Shown in pieces: positions 45,234 through 56,100 of a DNA stretch of 64,000 nt (the stretch's first letter is position 1; each line of letters begins with the position of its first letter). Source of the stretch: Bolinopsis microptera. Lineage: Eukaryota > Ctenophora > Tentaculata > Lobata > Bolinopsidae. The DNA lies in NCBI RefSeq assembly GCF_026151205.1, contig NC_087076.1, forward strand, positions 18,401,419 to 18,465,418, in the 5' to 3' direction. The notes beneath the pieces are model-generated. The model ran no database searches. It was not told the DNA's origin and saw only the letters and a program-made list of their open reading frames with translations. Both the position numbers and the translations under genes were made by a program.

Positions 45234-46484
45234 CGGGTAAATGCCTCACAGAATGGCTAGCCTCACAGAATGGCCAAATTTGTAAATGTTTTTGTAACTA
45301 ATTTTTCATATAAGACTGGTTGGTTTTGTGGATACCATATGAAACAAAAGTCTTCTGGCAACACTTCCTGTGGTGAAATCATTAACTAGGACCACATTTT
45401 CTGGCATAAATATGACTGTTTATGTAGAAATTTTGAGCACTGAAAATTTGTTTTCAAATTTTTGAACTAAGTTTACATTTTGGTGAGAACTTCTGGCACC
45501 AGTATGACAGAAGATGTTTAAAGAATAGTATTCATCAAACAAAACGAACATTGTTCAAAATAGGAAGAAAAAAATGCTAAAATGGCTACACGCCTCACAA
45601 AATATGCCTCACAAAATTTGTTTTCAAATTTTTGAACTAAGTTTGCATTTTGGTGAGAACTTCTGGCACCAGTATGACAGAAGATATTTAAAGAATAGTA
45701 TTCATCAAACAAAACGAACATTGTTCAATATAGGAAGAAAAAAATGCTAAAATGGCTAAACGCCTCACAAAATGGCCAAAATATGCCTCACAAAATGGCC
45801 AAAATTTAAAACTCCTTTTATTCAATGAAACAATAAGTCTAAAGTATTCACAAGCTATTTATCATACAATAACACCCCAGATGGAGTGTTTTTACAGCCG
45901 AATGAAGGTTATAAATCATGAAATCAGGGAATATGAACAACGCCACACAAAATGGCCATTTTTGGTGTAGGAAATTATGCCCTTTTTATTCAGTTCTAAG
46001 AAATTTCACCTATATGGGGGTGTTAACAAGGCATATTTATACCAGCAGCATGCCTGAAACAAGAGCCAAAGGTTTTAGAAAAATAAAATTTTCTCGTTTT
46101 CTTTTTTTTTGGCCATTTTGTGAGGCATTTTTTCTTTTTTGTGAAATAATTTTTCACAGCTCAGTTTTTTCGTGAGTTTTAGGTTATTACCCCATTCCTT
46201 AATAGGTTTTCTAACAACGTGTGGTGATAGAAATTTAAAAAGTATCTCCATCAAAAAATTATAGAAATTCAGATTTGGCCATTCTGTGAGGCATGTTTTT
46301 TTGGAGGAAGATTTTCCAGCCAATTTTTCTCAAAGAAAAAATGGTTATGAGATTAAATCAACCCCCGGGAAGAAAAATATGAGTGTCAACTTAGCTTCTT
46401 ATGAGATAAAAACTGGAATAAAGTGTGTTTTGTGATTTTGAGAGACCTTCCTTTTATTTGGCCATTCTGTGAGGCATATACCCG
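45234..46484. mobile_element. TIR element with GCCTCACARAATGGCC motif array and 170-bp internal duplication
   Basis: CGGGTA(A/T)ATGCCTCACAGAATGGC at 45234 is inverted at the right end (46461-46484), with TA on both flanks as expected for a TA-inserting (mariner-like) transposon. GCCTCACA(A/G)AATGGCC recurs about eight more times inside in both orientations. Two tandem ~170-base units with few differences begin near 45447 and 45617. No transposase frame is present. Confidence 0.82.
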
Positions 46485-46573
46485 TATTCTGTAATCAATT
46501 ATTTCTGAAATTAAATTAGTTTGTAACAAAATTTAACAATAAGTTGATTATGTCGTGGTTTTCCTTCCCAGTG

Positions 46574-46640
46574 GGAATTGATATCAATGATTTTAAAGAA
46601 GGATCTATGACATTTTCGACTGTTAAATTTATTGAGTGCT
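46574..46640 (+). pseudogene. 67-bp fragment of paralogue 2
   Basis: This matches 44447-44513 at about 65 of 67 bases (the GIDINDFKEG..TFxTVKFIEC part). Nothing else from the gene flanks it. It shows a recent local copy or a remnant of a deleted duplicate. Confidence 0.85.
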
Positions 46641-46679
46641 CCTTTAAATATCAAATTGATTTATTGTAAACTTGTTTAC
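46640..46679. repeat. 40-bp direct repeat, left copy
   Basis: The 40 bases beginning TCCTTTAAATATCAAATTG recur exactly at 48426-48465. The pair brackets ~1.75 kb that includes the TIR element at 46858-48325. Confidence 0.9.
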
Positions 46680-46857
46680 AAACAAGTTAAACTTAAAAAC
46701 GACTCTAAATCAGTAGGCTGTCACTCTATTAATGCACCACACCGCTACCTCCACTGCACTAAAAGTTATACTATAAATTCTACAATCCTTATTTTTTATC
46801 GTGATGGAGACCGGTTTCCATACAAAACTTTTACTAGGTTGCCGTTTGGTGGGAGCA

Positions 46858-48325
46858 GAGGCACATATTAGGTGCGGTAAAAAATCGAAATTATGCGTTA
46901 CCGCACCCGACTATAAAGGTAAAATGTGCGGTAAGGTGCGGTAAATTTTTACCAATTATGCGGCAAATGTGCAGCGATTTTTTCGAAATTTGTGCGGGAA
47001 TTGTGCGGGTTTTTTTGCATTTTCTCAAGGACTTTGGGAATTCTAAACGTATAACCGCCGCTCTTATCAAAAATAGGTCTGTTTATGTGTTACTGAGGGT
47101 GTAGTTCTTTACTAAGACCATGATTGAACCTATATTGAGATTCAGTTATCTGAGAACCGTGACTTGATCTGGTAGAGATCAGGAATCAGGATACAGTTAT
47201 TTGAAGACGCCTCTTGATAGAGTCGATCAGATCCCATGCGTGATCGCAAATATGTGACATGCTTGTTGGCATTGATCGTCAGTATTTGTGAACCATTTGA
47301 TCCAAGATCCATTAAGCCCACTATAAAGCCAACGCTGCAACGAATAAAGCTCATTACCCTTTACACCTACTTCTTCTATTATCACCTACGAATGATAACT
47401 GATACACTATAATCGAAGTACGGTAACGACGAGGGTTCCATAATGGCCTGGGTCACGGTCCCGAAAGGGCCTGGATCACGGTCCCGAAAGGGCCTGGGTC
47501 ACGGTCCCGAAAGGGCCTTAGTCACGTGGCCTAAGCATGAGTTCCAAAAGGGCCTGGGTCACGGTCCCGAAAGGGCCTGAGTCACGTGGCCTAAGCATGA
47601 GTTCCAAAAGGGCCTGGGTCACGGTCCCGAAAGGGCCTGGTTCAGGGTCCCGAAAGGGCCTGGGTCAGGGTCCCGAAAGGGCCTGGGTCACGGTCCCGAA
47701 AGGGCCTGAGTCACGTGGCCTAAGCATGAGTTCCAAAAGGGCCTGGGTCACGGTCCCGAAAGGGCCTGGGTCAGGGTCCCGAAAGGGCCTGGGTCAGGGT
47801 CCCGAAAGGGCCTGGGTAACGGTCCCGAAAGGGCCTGGGTCACGGTCCCGAAAGGGCCTGGGTCACGTGGTAACCGGGTCATGTGACCTAAGCATGAGTT
47901 CCAAAAGGGCCTGGGTCACGGTCCCGAAATGGCCTGGGTCAGGGTCCCGAAAGGGCCTGGGTCAGGGTCCCGAAAGGGCCTGAGTCACGTGGTAACTGGG
48001 TCACGTGCTCACGTGGCCTAGGTATGAGTTCCAAAAGGGCCTGGGTCAGGGTCCCGAAAGGGCCTGGGTCAGGGTCCCGAAAGGGCCTGAGTCACGGTCC
48101 TAAAAGGGCCCGGCTTTTAACATATTTTGGTTTTTACACTCGAAAATCTTAACGCGAAAATTTCAAAATTATGCGAAATTACGCGGAAAATGCTAGATTA
48201 TGCAGAAATATGCAGATAATTACAAAATGTGCGGAAATGTGCGGAAAACAATAAATTATGCGGAAGTGTGCGCAAAACGGTAAATTGTGCGATCCCGCAC
48301 CCATCGCACCTAATATGTGCCCATG
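46858..48325. mobile_element. TIR element with TGCGG motif array and internal minisatellite
   Basis: GCACATATTAGGTGCG near the left end (46861) is exactly inverted at the right (48305-48320). GGTGGGAGCA occurs on both flanks (46848-46857, 48326-48335), a 9-10 base target duplication that suggests a Mutator-like insertion. Subterminal regions are filled with (A/T)TGTGCGG and ATTATGCGG motifs. The middle holds the 23-bp minisatellite. There is no transposase. Confidence 0.82.
47450..48112. repeat. 23-bp GC-rich minisatellite inside a TIR element
   Basis: Units of GGGCCTGGGTCACGGTCCCGAAA with variants (CAGGGTC, TAACGGTC). A recurrent spacer, TCACGTGGCCTAAGCATGAG followed by TTCCAAAA, gives a higher-order pattern. 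The open frame through it (47537-47983) is a repeat artefact. Confidence 0.92.
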
Positions 48326-48425
48326 GGTGGGAGCAATAGCGAACAGCACGCACACTCCTTTGCCTTGTCAACCTATATCTAATCTATTTAAAGAGTGACA
48401 ACCATACTACACTTTGAATTAGGAT

Positions 48426-48465
48426 TCCTTTAAATATCAAATTGATTTATTGTAAACTTGTTTAC
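48426..48465. repeat. 40-bp direct repeat, right copy
   Basis: Exact match to 46640-46679 (see there). Immediately after it, at about 48490-48545, ATTTTTGTTTAACTGAA is repeated three times in tandem. Confidence 0.9.
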
Positions 48466-48744
48466 TCTGTAATAAATGGCATAAAATTGAAATTTTTGTT
48501 TAACTGAAATTTTTGTTTAACTGAAATTTTTGTTTAACTGATTCAAAACCTGCATTAGGTGAGCAATTCTATTCGGAGTACCCTCTCGTATCCAACAGTA
48601 ATAATCTCATAATCAGTTCTTTCTCGTGGATAATTAAGTCATTATTAGGCACCACATTCCATGATCATAAGGTCCGAACACCGACTATTACACCTCATCA
48701 CTCCCGTCTTGAACCGCTTTCCATTTTTATTTAAATCGTTTTAG

Positions 48745-49060
48745 AAATTAACCCTTGTTAACTCCGCACCACACCCGCCTATTATATTTGAAAACACGCA
48801 TAACATTGTCTTATGAAAGTATGAACTCTCTCTGCAGTTCAAACAGACCCGGCCAAACAGTGCCCCCTCCCCTAATAAGATTATAGTATAACATGACAGT
48901 GAATCTTACCCCGCTAACCCAATTAAGGTTATTACTTATGCAGCTACATGTGCAGAGAGAGCCAGCCCCGTAACTCTTACCATTTTCTTGATTAAGCTGC
49001 TCGGAAAACACACACACACATTCTGAGATTATTGTTTAAGATTGTTATTGTATTCCTTTG
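48745..49060. repeat. Duplicated 5' flank of the paralogue family, copy at gene 3
   Basis: Matches 37211-37440 and 38218-38345 upstream of paralogue 1, including TTAACTCCGCACCACACCC, TATGAAAGTATGAACTCTCTC, GTAACTCTTACC and a CA-rich tract followed by GAGATTATT. This shows that the genes arose by DNA-level duplication that included the promoter side. Confidence 0.75.
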
Positions 49061-49474
49061 TCAATTTGATCCTAATTCCAGTTCTCATTCTATTCAAGTA
49101 AATTTATTTCATAATCATAGTGTTTTGGGCCCATCAGAGTTGCACTGGCACTCCAATATTAGAGTTTATCATATGTATTGATTATATAATCGGTAATAAA
49201 TTTAACATTTGTTTTATTAACTTTAAAAATAACTGTGTTTCGATATCTCCCAATCCTTATCATTTGGTAGCAGATCGAGTTAAATTTGAGTGACTTGAAA
49301 TAAATGATATACAAAAATTGTCTATATTGAATATTGATTGTTCTGGCAATATCAGCCATATATTTTTTACAGAAATAAAGATTACCATTCAGAGATATTT
49401 ATCGATTTTAATACAACAGTGCAGTGTCCATCTCACAACACTTATTTATCTAGATTCTAGTAACTCAGGGTCTA

Positions 49475-52315
49475 ATGTTCTATGACAGTGACGACGATGA
49501 TGACGATCACTACATGTTTGGTGGATTCAATGGCTATGGGGAATATGGATTTGAGGGTTTTGGTATAGAATTTGGTGATTGGTTGGATTTTGGCGGATAT
49601 GAATCTGATGATTACTACAATGACTACTTTCTTGATAGTGATGACTCAGATTACACTTGTCACAGTGATCAATCATATGACGACTTTTACGATTTATGTC
49701 ATAGTCCATCTTTATTTCCTGATACAAAGAAATTTCCCGTGGAGTGTGCACGGCGGCTATCAAAGATACGATCAGCTCTTTTACATCCATTTCCTGAAAT
49801 CCCTCAATATCAGTCAGTAACTGAAAAGTTGGAAATCCCAATTTTTGAACTACTTTGGGAATCTTTGTTTTACGTTAAGCATGCAATGTCTGTTGGACTT
49901 GGTAGGGTTGCAATTTCTGGTGAAGCTTCAGATGATGTTAATAAAGGCATCACGAAGATGTGGAACAGTTCAGTTGACTGCATCTCAGCCCTTCCCGGCA
50001 CGGCAGATGAAATGTGTAATCATTGGTTTGTGTGGTGCAACGATCTTCTTATCGAGTCACTCCAGTCATTGATTCCATTTAAGATACCTTATACTGCTTG
50101 GGAGTCCATCATCCTTCATCTCAGTTCAGACTCAACTTGGGCCAATAGAACCCTACTTTCCAAGATAGGAACCATTTCCAAAGACAAAAAATCTCAAATC
50201 ATTGAGAGAATTTTGATCAGGGAATGTATCTTGAGGTCTGTAGATTTAACCAGGGTTATTTACCGAGTTCTCTACAGTCGACAGTCAGACTTAAATGCAG
50301 GCAAGATAAAGCAAAAGTTGCCATTGCTTTTAAACAAATTTACAAACTCTATGGAGCATTATGCTTGCTTTCTCGATTCCACAGAACCATCTTCAAAGTG
50401 TATCACTCATTCTGTCCGGAACCAATTCTCTTTATTTATAACTGACCACTCTGACCAAGTACTTGATCTCAAACAGGATGAATTCAACATACTTAAGATG
50501 GTGGGTGCCAGTGCTGGCTGTCAAAACGGAAGTGATCACTTCACTATGTTTATAGCTGATTGTGAGGATTCTGGAGAAGAAGACTTGTATCATCTCTTGT
50601 GCATTGATAAAGACTGTCTTGATAATGAGCAAAATACTAGATTTATGTTTGTTCCAGGGGCCTTCTATTCACCACAAAAACCACCAGAAATTTTCAGCTG
50701 CAAAGGTTTGGTATCTGGAATTGGATTTGAGGATGAGAGGAGGACTTTGACTGTTTGGGATATAATGTCAGATGAGGTACCTTTAGAAAGGCAAGGAATT
50801 TTTTCTTCAGATTTTGAAAAAATTACTAACTTGTGGAAGAAAAGTGAGCCTAAGCTCAGCTTACGTATGGTCGATGACGTCAAAATTTGTGGTATGAAAA
50901 AATTAGACAAAACAATAAAGCTGATGTTTTGTGTTGCACCCCTTCAACTTTTAGAAGATGAGGAACTATTCTCTACGTGTATCATTGCTGAGCATGATTT
51001 AGATGCATTTTCATCGAGGTTTTCCTTCCTGAAACCTAAGCTTCAATTTTCTCTCTTCTCGAATGCTATACCATTGGGAATATATAAGAATATGGCTTTT
51101 GTGATGCACTGTACAACGAATATGCTCTATGTGTATGATGTTGAACAAAAAGATGATGTTGTTATCAGCAAAACTAGCTTTGAATGTGGAAAAAACTGGA
51201 AAATACAGTTTAATTACAATCCTGATATAACAACATGCCTTCTATACGAGAGAAATAACCTTCAAATCAGAGAACTTGATAAGGATCTGACCCTCCTGAA
51301 GGAACTAACTCTTCACCTGGACCATCTTCCTCAACTCAATTTAAACAGTTTTGAATTTCAATTTTGTGACAGCATTTTATATGGTTTTCTTAATGTTCAA
51401 GAAAATCTGAATGAAACTCAAAGTAAATTTGTATCAAAAGAAGCTGCATGTGATTTTGATTGTGATACATTCTTGAACAAGAGGTTTGCTGATGCGCATA
51501 CAGTCCACTTTCTAATGGACTTAAGCAGCTATGATAAAGAAATTGTATACCTAGAATTCGATGATAATGCTCATGAATGCACAAGCATTGTTGACAGCTT
51601 CAGAGACTATGGATCTGTATATGTTCAGTTTTGTTTGACAGGATTCAATAAAAGTCGAGAACTTGTTCAGTTGTCTATGGGTCTTGATGTTGACGAAGTG
51701 GAATGTTTAGACTTGAAAATAAGTGCACTGTGCCCGTCAATTGATTTTTCCACTGTTCATTTTTACAAAAGCTTTAAAGACATGACTGATTCGATGTTGC
51801 CTGAAGTTAAGAAAGTTATCTCACGACACGAGGATGAAGTTGCAGACCGTGAAGCCAACATGAAGAAAGAAAAGGAATTTCTGGAAAAGTTACTCAAAGA
51901 AAATGAGGAGCGAGAACGGAAGAAAGAAGCAAAGAAAACAAAAGAGGACCAAAGGAGACAAAGAAAATGGCAACAGAGGATCAAAGCCGAGAAAGACAGA
52001 AAGGCTGCTCGAGTGAACCAGCCCAAAACTTCAGCACAGGGGTCATCAAGAGAGAGTGACAAAGCTGGAAAGTTGAAGGAGCATATCGCTAGTGGAACCG
52101 TTTTCACTTCTACCATCAGTGCTTGGTTGCCTTACAAACACTATGGTTTCTCAACTGTAGAAGTGGACCAAGGGAAGCAAAGTGTATTTGTTCATGAGAG
52201 TTGTATTGTGAACAGCGACAGGAATAATGTGAGGATTGGGAGCTCGATTCAGTTTCAGCTTAGATGGACCCAACCCCACCCCAGACCAAAGGCTATCAAT
52301 GTGAAGCTGCTGTAA
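49475..52315 (+). CDS. Paralogue 3: complete unrecognised protein with a C-terminal cold-shock domain
   Basis: Single intact 946-codon frame from ATG at 49475, preceded by an in-frame-free AT-rich leader. Residues 1-74 are Asp/Gly/aromatic-rich (DSDDDDDD). Residues 75-330 are mostly helical, with LFPDTKKFPVECARR, WFVWCNDLLIESLQSLIPFK (184-203) and KDKKSQIIERILIREC. Residues 335-775 are strand-rich, with WD-like phrases (LTVWDI at 425-430, LYVYDVE at 551-557), so a beta-propeller is plausible. Residues 785-848 form a Lys/Glu coiled coil. Residues 871-946 are a cold-shock domain: GTV (874-876), RNP1-like KHYGF (888-892), RNP2-like VFVHES (904-909) and GSSIQFQL...PKAINVKLL. Cold-shock domains bind single-stranded RNA or DNA, so a nucleic-acid-bound scaffold is likely; the role is unknown. 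Only this copy of the family has the cold-shock domain, and no full-length homologue comes to mind. Confidence 0.9.
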   Translation: MFYDSDDDDDDHYMFGGFNGYGEYGFEGFGIEFGDWLDFGGYESDDYYNDYFLDSDDSDYTCHSDQSYDDFYDLCHSPSLFPDTKKFPVECARRLSKIRSALLHPFPEIPQYQSVTEKLEIPIFELLWESLFYVKHAMSVGLGRVAISGEASDDVNKGITKMWNSSVDCISALPGTADEMCNHWFVWCNDLLIESLQSLIPFKIPYTAWESIILHLSSDSTWANRTLLSKIGTISKDKKSQIIERILIRECILRSVDLTRVIYRVLYSRQSDLNAGKIKQKLPLLLNKFTNSMEHYACFLDSTEPSSKCITHSVRNQFSLFITDHSDQVLDLKQDEFNILKMVGASAGCQNGSDHFTMFIADCEDSGEEDLYHLLCIDKDCLDNEQNTRFMFVPGAFYSPQKPPEIFSCKGLVSGIGFEDERRTLTVWDIMSDEVPLERQGIFSSDFEKITNLWKKSEPKLSLRMVDDVKICGMKKLDKTIKLMFCVAPLQLLEDEELFSTCIIAEHDLDAFSSRFSFLKPKLQFSLFSNAIPLGIYKNMAFVMHCTTNMLYVYDVEQKDDVVISKTSFECGKNWKIQFNYNPDITTCLLYERNNLQIRELDKDLTLLKELTLHLDHLPQLNLNSFEFQFCDSILYGFLNVQENLNETQSKFVSKEAACDFDCDTFLNKRFADAHTVHFLMDLSSYDKEIVYLEFDDNAHECTSIVDSFRDYGSVYVQFCLTGFNKSRELVQLSMGLDVDEVECLDLKISALCPSIDFSTVHFYKSFKDMTDSMLPEVKKVISRHEDEVADREANMKKEKEFLEKLLKENEERERKKEAKKTKEDQRRQRKWQQRIKAEKDRKAARVNQPKTSAQGSSRESDKAGKLKEHIASGTVFTSTISAWLPYKHYGFSTVEVDQGKQSVFVHESCIVNSDRNNVRIGSSIQFQLRWTQPHPRPKAINVKLL

Positions 52316-53107
52316 GATGAAGGACTTCCATCGTGTTTCCTGATGTGTTAATTTAGCATCTTGTGTTTTTTTCATAACATTAATATATTATATCAATTAT
52401 TGTAAATTGTAAAGAGTTACTAGTTGTTCCCAGTTTTAATGTCCATTTTTTGTTGGTTTTGCTTATATTCTCTAAAAGTTTTATCTTGTGATGTGGTGTT
52501 AACGATTTTTAAATTCAAGTTTTTAAATTGTCTCTTCTTAATCTTATATCTCTCTGTTGAGGTTGGTTTTTAACTTAACTTATTTTTAAATTTATTAGTC
52601 GGAAAATTGTTGATTTTACAGAATGAAACAGTCAGCTATACGTTTGGCTGTGCTTGTTGTCCAAATCATTAATACAACTTTTATCCTAAATTAATACTTT
52701 ACGTAATAAAGCATGTTTATCAAAAGATGGCTAATATAATAATTTTGTTACAATGTATGCTGTTGTTTCACTGTCAACTTATCGCATGTTCTGCTTGCAA
52801 TTCGTGCCTGTCAAAACGTGTAAACACCATTGTAAACTCTGTCACACACACGTGTACGAGCTTTAAATCATTTTATATCTAATTATGTTCTGAAGGTGGG
52901 GAGGTGATACAAGTCGTGTCATTCAACTGTGACTAGATCGTCACGTGTCAAAAGAAACTTGTGTTGCCTCCCCATCCGTAGTCAAAGTTTCCTGTAATTA
53001 ACAAGTTATTACAAGGTTAAGAAAATGTTAGTATTAATTTCTACTTTAACTGTTCTGCAGAATGTAATAAGGAAGCCCACTAGAACAAGATTAGCCATCT
53101 GGTTACC
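52316..53107. other. Intergenic: 3' UTR of paralogue 3 and PTPN9-like promoter side
   Basis: A candidate poly-A signal for paralogue 3 is at 52705-52710. GTAAACTCTGTCACACACACG near 52831 resembles motifs in the MITE at 41584. No other gene is seen. Confidence 0.5.
52705..52710 (+). promoter_or_regulatory. Candidate poly-A signal for paralogue 3
   Basis: AATAAA about 390 bases after the paralogue 3 stop codon, followed by a T-rich stretch. It fits a cleavage signal. Confidence 0.5.
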
Positions 53108-56100
53108 ATGGAGTCGCGACTCGAACTCGATTCAAATGAACATCAGGTTTGTTATCTTATCTTAATATATATTATTACATCTTAAAATGTATTCTTCCAG
53201 GTCATTCTTGAAAAAGATTCTCAAGAAAATGTCTAAAATTTTATTACTTAAACTGAAAGTTGCTTTAGCTGTTTAAGATAACTTGTCACATATAATGGTT
53301 TAAAATTTAAGGAAAAATTGTAAGCATTCTTTGCTTAACTTCTGCAAAACATTAAATTTTTATTAAAGGTAATTTAATTCATCAAAAGGAATTCATTGTC
53401 ACATACCCGTTTATCAATCCAAACCAGTATCTGACAGCTATATCGTACAATATTTACAATTATTGCCATAAAAAAGTGAAAACACCCGCACCACACCTTA
53501 ACAACAGTTTAAATCTATTTTTAGAATACTAACCTACAAAATTTAAAGTGCGCCTACAGTGTACACATAGTTAAGTCACTCGTCTGGTCATGTTAACTAA
53601 TCTTTGAGTTGGTGTGTTATTAACGATGAAACCTGTCTTTGAGTACGAACAACTCAAAATTACGTGACATATATTATTATCTTGCAGTGTTTAATGAGCT
53701 GGAAGTCACATGTTTGGAAAAGAAAATAAATAGTCTCGAATATCATGCTGCTGCTTTAAAACTGCCTCATACTTTGTTCTAGAATCTATTTCACCCCAGA
53801 ATCAATTTCCTATGAACAGAATTCCGAGCGTCGTGAACTTGTAACATTTTAAAATTTATCCACGTGGAACAAGATGTATTTATAGCCGTTCCGTGCTGCA
53901 AAAATAACATTGACTTTCATTAACAGTCCGAAGCCAGAAAGTCGTATTAATAACATGTAATGATATGCTAGGAATCCAGATATAATATGTTTAAAATGCG
54001 AACTATGAAGGCTACTATAGTTCGTGTGGTTTCCCGTGGAAAGAATGGTGTGTCCCGTGTTTGCGCGGTTTACTGTCCAATTATGTAATTAAATATTACG
54101 GTCTCAATTAACATAACTTCTTAATCAAGACCAATTAAAGTGTACGTTAGTTTAATTAACGACGTGAAATATTTTAGTTGCATTAAAGAAAGCGGGCTGA
54201 GTGAACTACGTAATATTTATTTACATAAATTTAGGAAATTTCGTTTGAGAACACTTTTAAGATTTGTGCTGTCGCTAAGTTTTAAAAGTCTTGCTAGTCT
54301 ATCCGTTTTATTCATAGAACATGATGTGATGAATCGAGGACTTATAATTAGCCCTTTTTTCTCGAGAATTTTATTTGAACGGTAAGATTTGTTCATGATT
54401 CCATATCTTCCGACGTGTCAAAAGCTAAAACGAAAACAAAACTGACTAAACTGTTTGTTTAAACTCAGAATCATTCATTTTATATCAATTGTTTTAGAGA
54501 TTAGCGGTGAATGATAGAATATTATATGTATGACATGAAATAACATCAACATTCAACATTTTCTCCAAAAGTTATTTTAATTCTTAGATAATTGCCCCCA
54601 CGCCTGGCGGGATAATAAAACGAATCTCGTTCTATTCTACAGAAATTAGTAATAACTCGTACACGGACGTACTCACGCATAGCGATAACTATCTTTAATT
54701 TCAGAAAGTGATAGAGTTTTTGAACTGGGTGAACGTGATGCAGGAACAAGTTGGGCACCCTCCTGTTGACATGAAATGCGCTGTCAAGTTCTTATCTGCC
54801 CGGAAGTTTGATGTCACCCGCGCCATTACTTTATTCAGGAACCATGAGGTAAGGGCACGTTGACGTTTCCCCTTTGGCATCCAAAGAATTGAGGGAATTC
54901 CTTCCGGTGTGTAAGAATTGAAAACACCCCACCTAACAAATTGTGATTCGGACGGAGTAGTGCAGCAGGTGTGTTTTGGATATGATTTCTTATTAGGTGT
55001 GGTTACCGGGGAATGCTAATGACTGATAACTTTAATTTATGAAACATGTCGGCCGGGGGAGGTATTGCGTTTCAAAACAGTGCGCTTCGTTAACCAGCAC
55101 TGTGTTTCACAGTGTGCACCGTCAGCGCTAAATATTACTTATGTGTTCAACTATTGTTGGGAGATTGAGTTATCAACTCGATTTTGCGTTTTCACGTCCT
55201 ACTACTTGATAATTCGATCACCCATGGCTTCATACGTGGCTGTAGTCCCGCCTACTAGGGTGTGTCTCTTTAAGAATTTTTATCCTATTGCTAGTTTTCT
55301 GATATTTTGAGCGGACAAAATAAAGTAAATTTCGCGCGTTATCACAAAAACTTAAATTTGATCCCGCGCAATCTCCCATAAAATATACCATTTTTTCTCA
55401 TGCAAGTAATTTAATCTCCATTAGGCACCGTATTTATTTTATGATTCCATGGGATTGGACCGAACATAATCACTGTCACCATTGTTTAACGATTAGCGAA
55501 CCCCACACTTACCTAAACCTTTTTCTCACAAGGCGATCACACTCAAAGGATTGATCGTTGGATGGAATGACGCGAGGGGTGTCATGTAAGAAATTACAGT
55601 CAAAGGGCGCTGTGTGTACATATTTGTGCGAGGTCGAGGGGATAAGAAATCTCGTATGTAGTGTCAGTATGGCTTCCACTTTTTCATGTGCCAAAGGCTG
55701 TAGTGAGCCGGCTTGTCGGGCTTATCGCTGTCGCGGATATCTTATAGTATAACTCTACCCTTTTAACAGTGTATAAATTTAATGCGAATGAAATGTCCAA
55801 CAGGCGCTGAGGGACCAGTACAAACTGAGAACAATAAACCCTGTCACTGGGCCGCTAAAAGACGAACTCGACAGTGGGAAGTTCACGATTATTGTAAGTA
55901 TGTTACCGGGTAATTATATCTGTGCCATGTACTTCTTTTATGGTCATTAGGTTTTGAGAACTTGTATGGGATCTAACCATGACTGCCAGTAATGTGGGAT
56001 ATTGTTTTACTGTTAAGATTTGCCATGTTTAACATTAGCCTTGTATGTGGGCCTGAGAAGGTGTAAAATGTGTACCTTGAGGGAGTAATTACATTTACAT

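Noticed and set aside
46790-46870. Ty3/gypsy RT fragment (FTRLPFG-like)
   Set aside because: Only seven suggestive residues; no neighbouring RT motifs on either side of the TIR insertion.
47537-47983. 148-codon plus-strand frame with Gly-Pro-Gly-Ser-Arg-Lys repeats
   Set aside because: Translation of the 23-bp minisatellite inside a TIR element; it has no start or termination context of a gene.
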